Of a DNA stretch of 64,000 nt, positions 32,638-43,582 are shown piece after piece. The stretch lies in assembly GCA_950295325.1 (NCBI GenBank), contig OX485803.1, positions 58,357,554 through 58,421,553 of the forward strand, written 5' to 3'. The translations under genes were made by a program, and so were the position numbers. The notes under the pieces were generated by a model. It was not told the origin of the DNA. It ran no database searches and saw only the letters and a program-made list of their open reading frames with translations. The DNA comes from Polytrichum commune. Its lineage: Eukaryota; Streptophyta; Polytrichopsida; Polytrichales; Polytrichaceae. Numbering within the stretch: position 1 is the first letter of the stretch; each line of letters starts with the position of its first letter.

Positions 32638-35600
32638 CTAAACTGCTTGGGAGAAGGACATATCAATGTCCATGAACTCTGTGGGCCACATTATAAAGTG
32701 CCCTACTGCTTGTCCTACCAAGGTCACGGGTGGATCATCTAGATCTATGGGTGCAAACAAACTGTAGTCGTCATCTAGGCTTTTCAACACTTCTACAAAC
32801 ACACATCCTGTAATTATGGTTCTCCCGTGTAGAGAAGCACTAGCTACATTCTGCACTTTCCCGAGTGCCACAACTTTATCCTCCTCCCCTTCTTGAATTC
32901 CCTTGAGTCTCACATGGTCACCCTTCTTGAACTCCGGGTCCTCACCTTCTTCTGCAACCTATAATAATAATAACAACACAAAACATGCATCAGTTGGGAC
33001 TCAATTGCTGCTTTTATACAACGATGTACATCTCCAAGGCTCATGGGAATTATTCAAATGCTATGACTGTGAGAAGACACATATGCTAACGTCATTACTA
33101 ATATCAGTCACGTATTCTAACTTCATGACTGAATCTAATCAAGCCTGGTCACTCGTTCCATACTACAAGTCTACAAACAGTCACGAACTTGCCATACTGA
33201 ATTTCTAAAGACCTAAGGCACAATATTCCAGGAAGTGGCACATGGCACTTACATGTTCACTTATCTGTACGTTCAAGTTTTTGGAAAGGATCACAGGGTC
33301 ACCCTTCTTTAAATCCGGGTCCTCGGTTTCTTGTACAACCTATAAAAAAAACACACACACAAAACATGGATCAGTTGGGATTGAATCACTGAATAGGTGC
33401 TTTCAGAAAAAGAAACCTGTGAAAATACATGGCCTGTGTGCACTTACATCTTCACTTACCGCTGCGTTCATGTTTCTCTTCCTCTTCCCTTTCGCGTTTT
33501 GCTGATTGTCAATGTTGGCCTCCTTGCTCTTCTCAGGTTGAGCTTTGCTCCCCCGGACTGCCCTTTGCTTCTTTGTGTCATCGTGATCTTTCTTCAGCTT
33601 CTCAACCTCTGTCAATCGCATTCTCTTCTGGGTGCGAGTGTCCTCTTTTGCAGGCTTCGAAGCCCTCAAATTCCGAGTTGAGTACACAATTGGGGCACGT
33701 CCTCCTGACTCTGCCACGGTCACTGTACCACAATCCGGAGTGCCTCCTGTAGGGTTGCTCGAAGTTCCTGACGGATGTGAGTCCTTCACGTCACCTACTG
33801 CAGGAATCTCCTTTGCCTTCTCCGGATCTGCCGGCTGCGATTCGCACTCCCCTACTTGCTGCAAACCCAGTTGATTACAAAGTATAAAGATCCACTCAGT
33901 CATTGCTTTTGATCAAGAGCAATGTTTGTAAATGGGTTCAACAAAGCCTCACCTTCTTGTGAATTCCAATCACTTATTTGAATTCAATGACAATGGATAG
34001 TAATACATATTAAACTGATGATTGTGAGAAGTCACATATTCTAGCTTCATTACTATTATCCATCACGAATTTGATGTTCATGACTGCATCTAGTAAAACC
34101 TGGTCACTGTTTCCATATCAATGACTACAAACAGTAACGAACTTGGCATGGTGAATTCTTCTAGAACTAAGGCACAAGATTTTAAGAAGTGCCCAAGCAG
34201 GAGTTGAACAACAGGAGCTGGACAACACACATGAAGTCATGTTTGTACCTGCAGTGGCATCAAGCTTTCTTGGACCTGATCTGGCTTTCGTGAAGTGTCG
34301 GTGCAGGTGGACTCTGAGCTGGAGCTGCCTTTTGCACTTGCTGCCTTCATGGGGGTGACAACGGGAATCTGCAAGTGCTGCATGATGCGTTCAATGTTCT
34401 TCTCCATCGCTCTCCGCCAATCACTGTCCTGCTCTGGCTTTGCATCAGACACTCGGCTACTCGGGGAGGTTTCACTTCTGGGAATGAGTCTTCAAGGGGC
34501 ATCTTTGTCGTGTGCAAGCTCCCTTTCAATTTCAACCCTAGTTGGGCTTCTCTCTAGCTTAATGGCCTGCACAGAGATCTTACATCATATAGTTAGTGCT
34601 GCATGATTACAAAATCTTAGATTCTCTATGACCCAAAAAAGTCACGCAAACTCTGGTGATGACTGATGACAGTCACATACTCTAATTTGATGACTGCACC
34701 TAGCCACATCATGACCTGGTTTTCGCATTGGAACAGTTGTACAGCCTTTGAGATCATCTTCAACCTTATCTGCCTATTGCAAATATTTCTAATAGGGTAG
34801 TTGTATTGTGGCAATTGCCATTGAGTACTCAAAGAGTATCGCTTATATTACGAGGCTTCATTCATAAGAGGAGGTTGTTTCTATTCCCAGGTTGAAAGTT
34901 ATCATATATTATGTTGCATGTGGGTCTCCAATATAGAGTGGATATGGATGTTTTGCAAGTTGTGAGGTTGGAGCTGTAATGGACTGAAGACTTACCAATT
35001 GAGCTCGAACATATTCTTCGTTGCGCCCGGCTAAAGATGGCCTCCTCACTTGGGGCTCGGCTGTATCGCAACTTCTCTGCTTCCTGTTATTTTTTCTCCT
35101 CCAAGATGAGTTTTGACAACTTCACCCAATGGTCATGCCGAATGTGCTTTGGCTTGTCCTTCCCTTCTTGCATTCTTTTCTTCAACTGATATCTCTTCAC
35201 CTTCAGTTGGCCCTTCAATATGCTGTGGAAAGCCTCCTCTGTCACCTTGCCAAGGCCCCCATGGTACTCAAAAGTGTTGTCCACTCGTTCCTTGACAACG
35301 AGCAGCATCGAAGTGTTGAGATTCTTGTAGTTATCTTCGTTGAAATCTATATCCTGCGCATGACCTCGAAGACATGTTAGCCACAGCGGACGATTCTGTC
35401 CTTGTGGATGTCCCCTCAGATCGACCTCCACAAGGTGTTTTCTGGGCCCTCCAGCATCTCGAAAAGTGACCTCCTGAGCCTGTTGTTGCTTCAAAGCGCA
35501 CCCGTCGTCTGGACTTCTGGCCTCTGGAATATGAGGGTTGACCTAAGCTTTCAGTCATCTCCGATGGGGAATACGTGGACGAGTTCACCACAGGCTCCTG

Positions 35601-35976
35601 CATCTCCATCGCTCGCCTCCATTGCAGTAGTTGGAGTTGTTTTTTCTGCAATTTGAAGGTCCAAGCTGCTAATGGGGCCGTGGCGGGGGAGGCCTCAGCC
35701 ACGCGAAGGAGGTGTGTTGCCTCCCTGAACACGAGGAAGCTCGGGTACTACGTCATTGCAGTAATCGAAGGGCTCCCCTGTTAGTGAATCCTCTGACATC
35801 TTAAGGGGTTTGTCGTGTTGGGGTCGGTCTGTTTGCGGCGGACGGAGGCTTGTTGACGTGGGTTTTGGAATTCCACAACCTCTAGGACCTCGCTTGCGCA
35901 CCTCCCAAACAGTTGGCTCGGTTGTCTGAGCTCTGGCCTGCACAGTGCATACAGAGGTCATCAATCTCAATGTCAA
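32638..35976 (-). pseudogene. CACTA-associated Ptta/TNP1-like protein gene, broken
   Basis: Exons I can support: 35542-34996, 34566-34249, 33858-33448, 33339-33253 and 32958-32638, all phase 0; 35976-35695 may be a 5' exon. The first part (RDAGGPRKHL..LKKRM..HDHWVKLSKLILEE) resembles the plant Ptta/En/Spm family. The middle is Lys/Glu-rich and charged. The end (VALGKVQN..GCVFVEV..VGQAVGHFIMWP) resembles the C-terminal domain common in CACTA accessory proteins. It is broken by an extra A in an A6 run (35090-35095), which brings TAA into frame, and by a TGA at 34494-34492. Two neighbouring exons begin alike (GEDPEFKKGD and TEDPDLKKGD), an internal exon duplication. Confidence 0.65.
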
Positions 35977-35993
35977 GGTTAGTCGTTCTCTCA

Positions 35994-36140
35994 GTTCATG
36001 TGACTAGAACCAGTCACATGAGCTCAACGCATACGTAGTTTGTTAGTCAACTATTTAGTTCATGTGACTAGAACCAGTCACAATTCCTCAACGCATACGA
36101 AGTTTGTTAGTCAACTATTTAGTTCATGTGACTAGGATCA
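35994..36140. repeat. 64-bp tandem repeat with GTGACTAG motif
   Basis: GTTCATGTGACTAGAACCAG starts at 35994 and 36058, and a third partial unit starts at 36122. The unit also carries ACCAGTCAC, the complement-like partner, so it resembles the subterminal motifs of the CACTA element. Confidence 0.85.
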
Positions 36141-36190
36141 GTGCAATCCTCTCAGTTGGTAATAAGGAATTGAAATTTCTGGGAATTGGT

Positions 36191-39100
36191 TCAAATGTTG
36201 GGGAGAAAATTGATTCATTCTAACATCTGCTTGCAAGGCAGAAATCCGTCTTGGGCTAATCGAAGCAATAAGCAGTTCAAGTGCTGGGCTTATGCTTGTT
36301 GCAACAAAATTGGTGACGATGAAGAAACTTAAACAGCTATCCCTTTGTCTCTTAAGGTTGAAAAATTGAAATCTGAAGTTCTAAACTTGAATGGAAATGC
36401 TTGCCAAAACTCAAAGACATATCCAAATTGAAGATGGGGATGTACTGGACAAAACTTAAAGCGATTAGCTTCATACCAATCCCAAGTTCAAAAGGCAGGG
36501 GCACTTCGAACCTCAGGGATGTTTCAAAGGATGCTACCTAAGCTTTCCACCACAACAATTCCCAAGAATCGAGAAGACCCCAAAACAATATGCTAGAGAG
36601 CTTCATAGCAGCTAAGTTTCTACAAATTGAACCGTTGCATGACGAAGCACCCTCATCGTAAAAACACTGAATTTCAAATTGTACACCAAGCAACTGGATT
36701 ATATTCACCGAGAAGTCCTATGAGGGCTTCCATGGTTGGCTGGATCTAATAAGGTCAAAGACTATTGCCTCTAGGAAAATCACACGTTGTTTCTACTATT
36801 TTCACCAGTGACCTCCCCATTGGATACATCTTACGTGGATGGGTCTTAAATGGGTTAGAATACTTTGAATGGCGCACTTCTCTCCGGACGTGAAAACACG
36901 CAATTAGTACAGGATGGTTTGCAAATCAATTCAAGGCCGTAAACACTTTTCTCATAATTTTTAAATCACAAATGAATATCTTTTATTCATTATCAAAGTG
37001 AAGATTTTTCTTCTCATCAAATGGTCATATCTATGAACCTCTCCCCCCTCCCCCTCCTCCTCCCTCTTAAAAAAAGACAAAAAGACCAAAAAAATAAAAA
37101 TTGTGTTGATTGTTAAGCCTGGAATTGTGATTCTATATTTAGCCTGAAGTATTAGGCTAGTTAGAATCAAGTGTGGCCTTAAGGGCAACTGTGTTGGAGT
37201 GTGTTAAACCATTGAGGATAGTGTTTTTAAACACTTGAACCTCGTGGCCAAAATAAATCACTTGCATTATTAATGGAGGAAGTGGAGGACATCCACACTG
37301 GCAAGACAAAGGAGGTCAGGCCGACGGAGAAAGCGGAAGACTCTAGCAATGGTCGAAACACGAAGAGAATACTCAAAGGCCAAAGAGGAATATCCTTGAG
37401 AGCTTGTGTTGCCAAGGCCGCCGGTTGGACCCTTGAAAAGGCCAACGCGGCCCAAAGCCAAGAGGCTACCACTAATAAACAAAGTGATTCAAAATGACAT
37501 AAACACCTTGGTACGCGAAGAGATCATTCTTTTGATACAAACAATACATGTGATTCTCAACACCATCACCCGGACTAGGACGCTTAAGGGGGGTGGTTTT
37601 GGCCTCACACCTGGCACAAGACAACTCTTGGCCTTCAATATCCACAAATTTGCTAGCCTTCCCATATTTATTGGTTCTTCATTTTCAGAAATTTCCAGCA
37701 CCTTAAGGTTTGTCCCTTCACATCCTCAAACCTAAATTACATAGTTCACAATGCTACATGCTTCGTCCATCCAAACCCTTGTCAGTTCAAGGAAGCATGG
37801 AGCCTCAAAAACTCTCCATTGGCATCAAAAATAGAATAGAATAAACTAAAAATATAAATCTAAAGAGATACGTATAAGAAAGGTACTTGGAACTCAACCT
37901 TTGGCTATCTCAAAGAAAAGAAAAGAAAAATCAACGTCGGGTAATCCGACGTGAATTTTAGCCTGTTGGTGTAGGGTGGGGTTTGTTGCTTACCTTGCGG
38001 TGGGTGGGCTCTAGCTATCTCGATAGTCCATGGATCTCAACAAAGACATATGATTGGTAAACCTACTTTTCCACACCGATTCGATTCAAATAACTTGTAC
38101 TTAACAAAAGACCGACACGATCATGTTAATCTGCTCATGAAATAGGTGAGAGTGGAATTATTGCATACAAGCGTTAACTCAAATTCATCCAACATACAAC
38201 CCTTGAAGTAGTTTGTAGTTACGAGGTTTTTCTTCAAGTTAATTTGACACTAAAATTAAATTTAAAGACCCCAAATTAGTCTAGTCAATGTTATTTAGTC
38301 ACAAACTCGTAGGGGGTTAAGTTTTTTTTTTAATTTATTTATTTTAAATGTTGGATAGATGAGAGGTACGCCTGTATGCACCGATTTCCATTGGCCATAT
38401 AACAACAACCCTTCCCCTCGATATCACCATTTACGCTTCCAACTTCCTCTGTTTGGAGGTGGTGATGTCATTAAATTATTGCAACAAATGCCTAGGAACT
38501 CTAGCAGTGCAGTGCCTTCTTTCAATGTGTGTACCTAATGTAAACGTGTCTAATTCAAGCACTTATCTTAATTGGACAACTATGTTTGAGTGTGTGGGTG
38601 TGGTTAGATGTGGATCTAAGAATGAATACCAAAAAGACGTCCAATTGAAACAAGTTGCACTACAACTTCAAAACTGGTTGACTTATGCTAGATTAGCGAA
38701 CATTGGGGGAGGGGGGGAGTTCTATATAGTCGTTTGAGACGATATGCTTTGAGATGTTGTTGAACCTTCACTTTGATAATACATAAGACATTCTTATGAA
38801 CTCCTTAAACTATGAGAGAAATGGTTGCGGTCCCAATTTGGATTTGCTAATCATCTTGTGTTGATTGTGTATCTATTATCCTAGTAGAAGTGGGCTAATT
38901 GGGAATAGTGTTTGTTTGATGCCCACTTATCTTAGGGCATGTTTAGACTTTGGGTCAAGGCCATTGTGAACGAAGGCCAACATGTCCCATGTGGCATGCA
39001 AATGGGCCCCCAAGACCATTAATAAGAAAGTAACTCAACTCCATTCATTGATTACATGTGTAAACCTATTTAGGTGGGGTTGGGGCCATTTGGAGGTTGC

Positions 39101-39244
39101 AATTATGAGACTATGAACTCCGTTCCAACGTACTCATGAACTATTCTATGGATAATGATTAAAGTATAATAAATTTAGAAGTTCTCCCCTCCTATTCAAT
39201 GCTCAAAGAATAAACTAAGCTTACTACAAGCAAATAAAAGCTCT
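36191..39244. other. Gene-free; dispersed repeat at 38560-38940
   Basis: No gene is supported. Open frames at 37270-37735 overlap on both strands. The stretch 38560-38940 is the partner of the dispersed repeat at 22020-22400. GACGCTTAAGGGG..TGGTTT near 37580 recurs at about 48225. Confidence 0.35.
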
Positions 39245-39318
39245 GACAATGGCCTCAACTAGAGGGAAAGAGTCCACAAGGTTGGGAGCTCTCTTTTCCA
39301 AGGCTTGAGGCCATTGTC
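39245..39318. repeat. Short perfect-arm fold-back (74 bp)
   Basis: GACAATGGCCTCAA at 39245-39258 is the exact complement of TTGAGGCCATTGTC at 39305-39318, with partly pairing AGGGAAAGAG and CTCTTTTCC inside. It could be a MITE core or a hairpin precursor. Nothing shows transcription. Confidence 0.65.
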
Positions 39319-40792
39319 ATGATGAATAAAATAATTTATTTGTTAATTGGCCCCAACTCATGGTGTAAACTTGAAGAGGCGAGTCCCAGCCTCTCTACCA
39401 ATGAGAGGAGTGGATTTCTTGCACCCCAACCCATTTCTTAGCCCCGACTCCAAGTCTAAACCCGCCTTTAATCGACTTAAGCCACGGCTTGCAACATTTA
39501 TGACTTTAATAGAAATGATTGCATTACATAATTGGTCAAACATACCTATGGGTTTATCTTGGGTTCACGAGGACCGAGGTTTGTTGTCTAGTATGAAGTC
39601 AACCCTTGTGCTATAGTTAAGGTGGAGGTTTCTTAAACCTTGAACTAGAATTTAAGCATATTTGAGTTTGTGCATGAATTTTGGATGATTATAGTTACCA
39701 ATATGACGTAAGTTACATTAGATCGCGAAACTACACAAATATGTGTTTGGCGAACATGAAATGCAAACATTTGAAGTTGTGATTGTTGTGTTGTTGCTTT
39801 GGTTGGTGTCATTTGATGTTTTGTCCCCACAAGTGCACATCCCTTATTATTTGTGAACAAGTGATTTGTCTGAATATACTTAAATGTTAGATCTTATCCT
39901 AAACTTGGTTCAAGCCTTTTTCAAATAATAACACAAATTGTTCATTTGCTGTTAAATGAAGTGCAATGCTAGAAGGTAATAACTTTGTGATGCAATTCAA
40001 CTTGTGATCCAAAGACACTTCACCCTTGGGCACAAACTTTTACTCATGTGCGAACCCCGGACAATTTTACATAGTTAAGTCCAAGCCATGTATAAATTAC
40101 ATGATTTTTTCCTACAAAAGCTAACTAACATCTTTTGATCTGATTGTATAAAAGTGGCATTTGCACAAGCATCTATTGTTTCTCATGATTTTTGTTTTCA
40201 TTGTATTCAATTGGTGAAATATTTTTTTACCGGTTGCATATAAATTTGAAGTACATTTGTGATTAAAAAGGTTAACTCTTTGTGAAAAAAATGAATTCAA
40301 ACAAAAATACATCATTTGCATCTATTTTAATGGTGAAGCATATTCCATCTCATATTTGTTATCATAATAACATTTTCGAGGGTTGTTGAATAATAATTAC
40401 AAAAGAAAGTTGGGGGCACCATGAAACGATCACATCAATATTTGGGTTCAAAATACAAAACAAACTCTTGAATCTCCTAGGATGAATATTAAGACTTTGA
40501 AGTCTAAAAACCCATCTTGATCATATGGGTTTCATTTTAGAATGACACAAATGACAATGACAATATGGGGGTATAATGTATATTTGTAACTGCTTATGTT
40601 GCAAACCTCATGATACACTTCTCTCTCCCTTATTATTCACACATGTGAGCCCACATGTGTGTTAGGACTAGAAGTCATTAAAACTTAGGACCTGGATTTT
40701 TATCGATAATTCAAAAACATAAAAAGAATGTTAGTGGTTAGGGTTGATTGAAATTACATTAGCTTGATTTTTTATTACAGTAAGGTTAAATG
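39319..40792. other. Gene-free AT-rich DNA
   Basis: No gene or repeat unit is recognised. Open frames are short and lack motifs. Confidence 0.4.
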
Positions 40793-40842
40793 ATTCGTGG
40801 AATTAGACTTTAGATTCGTGGAATTAGACTTTAGATTCGTGG
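40793..40842. repeat. 21-bp tandem repeat, 2.4 copies
   Basis: ATTCGTGGAATTAGACTTTAG occupies 40793-40813 and 40814-40834 exactly, followed by a partial third unit. Confidence 0.9.
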
Positions 40843-42474
40843 GGATTAAGGGTCGCTCAAGGCAAGGCCCAAGGAAGGGTTTTAGAGTCGGGATTAGTAT
40901 CCCTTCTGGCCATTTTAGGAGGGGCAGGGTTCGAGGATAAACCCCTGGATTCGAAGGCTAGGAGCGCTCGGGAGAGCGGGGAGCAGGGTCAGCACTGCTG
41001 GTTTTTGTTTTCTGAGCAAAGAAGGAGAGAGAGCGGGGAATGAAGGAATGAAGAGAGGCGTTCGGCGAGGGGCAGCCGCAGCTGATGGTTGGAACATGGC
41101 AAGGGTGATAGATGATTTTGGGTTGAGATTATGGGGTGCGAGCAAGGATCTCAGGATTGCCGAAGGAGCCTCTGAGGAACGCTGAGGCCTGGGCAGGAAG
41201 CAGTTAAACAAGAGTTGTGCACCTACTGGATGAAGTGTGAGAATTCATGCTGCATTGAGGAAGAATGTGGTACCAGGGTGCAACCAGCTCGGTGAGAGGT
41301 CCAGGGAGGTGGGCACACTGACATGATTGAATTGATTGAGTAAAACAATAGGGTCGCATTCGAGCTGTGAATCTGTGGCTGTTTCGGTGGCACTTTCGTG
41401 GGCATTCGGCATCCCAGGCAGAGAATGAGGAACTGTTTTGCACATTGAAAACGTGGATTTTGATCGGAATTCGGAGGAAGCCAGCAGATGTGGCTGGGAA
41501 TCGAAGGGGGCGGCATGAGGAGTGGTTGGATTGGTTGGCTGTGTGGCTGGGTGTGAATGTGGTGTTCTGTAAAATTTGATTCATATCAGGGCAACTGGGG
41601 CGGCGGCGATCGAGGACCAGAAGGGATTGAAGCATTGGCCACGAGGATACCAATGTTGGATTTGAGGTGGGAGAGTGGCGAAGGCTGGAATTAGGCGACC
41701 GAGGAGTTTATGGAGCGGCAGGGACCTGTAATGGCCCTGGTTGGGCCGGCAGTGAGAAACGTGGGGGGGCCTCTGGAGTCCAGTAGGCAAGACTTAGTGA
41801 TTCAGAGTGAGAGGAGCAGCTGGGAGCCTAGCCCAAGTTGCTCTCATAGCACATGGGGTTAGACCTTGTAGAAGGGTGTTAGTAGTGAGGGATGAGGCAC
41901 ATAACCAGTAAGGTTGAACCCCTCAAGAGGATGTGTAGGCTAGGTGTTGAAGTTCATTGTAGTGTTAAGGCATAGTGCTATTAGTTAGGAAAGAGCATTT
42001 CTTAATGCTCGTTGTGGGTTGAATTCACGGGTAGGTCACTTAGTGCATTTTAAAAACGACGTGCGGCATAATATAGAGAGGATTAAAATCATTTGAAATA
42101 AAAATTATAAAGGAATTCCAAATAATGAAGGGGCCATTAAATTGAGACAATCCCATTATAAGTAAGTTAGATGGACATAAAACGTGGGCCATTATTTTTT
42201 TGTAAAATTAATATAGGGGCTGAAGATAAGGATCCTAGAAGGTATGTTTAGTATGATATGTAAATGGGTTTAGGACTCACGGGGATGGATGATAATTGGG
42301 ATTTCCGTCTGTCCAAAAATGGATGAAAAAGGAACGGGCCGTCGTTGGGGTCGTCTTCCCCACACCCGTTTGCATATGGCTAGGGTTTCAATTTGCTTTG
42401 CGTTTTCGTCCATTTTCATCATGAAGTGCTCACACACTCACCGGATAACCATGATAATTGTCTTCAAGCAGGAT
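40843..42474. other. G-rich stretch without a supported gene
   Basis: From 40860 to 41860 the plus strand is G-rich and of higher GC than its surroundings. Several overlapping minus-strand frames exist but look like the product of C-rich composition on that strand. It may be an untranslated or LTR-like part of an unknown element. No motif is found. Confidence 0.3.
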
Positions 42475-42983
42475 CTTCATGTAGGTCAAGTCTGTTATGC
42501 AGAGGATCAGACTGTGGGGTGCATTTTGTCCAACGAAGCATGATAAGGCTATCGTCAATTGTAAGATCTTCTGCCAAACGAAAAAGGGGACGTTCAAGTA
42601 ATGTTAATAAAGCTGGAAATGCTACTAACATATTGAACGGAGTAGATGAGGGGTCATGGTGGGTGGGCAGGGTGCAAGCTATGCGGCGCCACAATGGGAA
42701 ACAATATGGAGTATTGAGGCAAGCGGTTGACCTCCTTGCCCGAACAAAGGAATCAGGGAGGAGAAATCCTAACAATCCTCATATTGAAGTAATTTTGCAA
42801 TATTGTAGAAAACATCCTGGCCGTGATAAGTTTAAATATGATCACACATATAGCCAATGGATTGATATAGAGTGTGTTATATCTACTGTGACCATGAGCT
42901 ACAATTCTACAAACGAAGTATACACTCTAGACATGAATGATTCAGAGCAGCTGTCCAAGTTTGTGACAGACCAAAGTATATAG
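42475..42983 (+). pseudogene. Orphan coding fragment, GSWWVGRVQ family of unknown function
   Basis: The frame reads KRKRGRSSNVN, VDEGSWWVGRVQAMRR, YGVLRQAVDLLAR, then a KFKYD..SQWIDIECVIST block and VYTLD..D...L..FV. The composition looks like real protein, with conserved-looking aromatic residues. I think similar sequences occur in transposon-type proteins of non-seed plants and charophytes, but this is memory and not a search. An upstream piece (QDLHVGQVCYAEDQ) is in another frame and meets stops, so a frameshift or an intron separates them. Confidence 0.4.
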
Positions 42984-43293
42984 GATTTAGTACCAAGCTT
43001 GGATCATCTTCGACTGCTTCACACAATGTAAGTATTCAACCTTACAACATGTTAGAATTTAAAGATTGTCATTTCTAAAGAAAAATTTATGATTGATGAA
43101 ATGTTATATAAAATGGGGGTTTAGGTGTTTTGAATTCAAGGTTTTTGTATGTTCACTGCAATGCATTAAACCCTAAATGCCGAACATTGGATTAAGAGAT
43201 TATTGCATTTTAGTGGTGAATTATTGCATTTCAATGATGAATCATTACATTTTGGTGGTGAATTATAACATTTGAGTGAATTTATGAATTATT

Positions 43294-43578
43294 ATGTTCA
43301 TAAGCACTCACCTTCTAGATCATGCGCTTGATGTCTTTGGCAACTGGTTGTTGAGTCGCTGCCACGCCCAGCGGGAATGGGATCGCGTAGATCCCACAGA
43401 CGAGGACCACGCTAGTTTTATGAAGCTTCTTCCCCGTTTGGCCGTCATCCACAGCTCTGCCAAAGAATTTGTAGGGAGCATAGTGGAATTCGCAGCTTTC
43501 CGACTAAACCATTGCCATTCTTCCCGTTTTTTTATGAGTTTGGGTCAGCATTTTGTAAACCGCATGTTGTGTTTGTGA
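43294..43578 (+). other. Short open frame, unrecognised
   Basis: An open frame of 94 codons ends at the LINE insertion site. The LINE duplication (43572-43582) overlaps its last codons and stop. It has no motif I recognise, and the opposite strand is also partly open. It may be a fragment of the same unit as the preceding orphan fragment. Confidence 0.15.
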
Positions 43579-43582
43579 ACAC

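Larger units (their letters stand above)
31484..36190 (-). mobile_element. CACTA (En/Spm) transposon, one end preserved
   Basis: The plus-strand end is CACTACAAGAAAACC at 31484, the classic plant CACTA terminus. It is followed by about 1 kb of subterminal repeats and then a minus-strand Ptta/TNP1-like gene. No matching TTTTCTTGTAGTG end and no TNP2 transposase are found to the right, so the other half is lost. The right limit is set only by the last subterminal-like repeats (GTGACTAG..AGTCA) at about 36140-36190 and is uncertain. Confidence 0.75.

Noticed and set aside
41204-41653. A 149-codon minus-strand frame as a gene
   Set aside because: Overlapping frames are open in all phases of a C-rich strand. 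There is no recognisable motif, and composition explains the openness.
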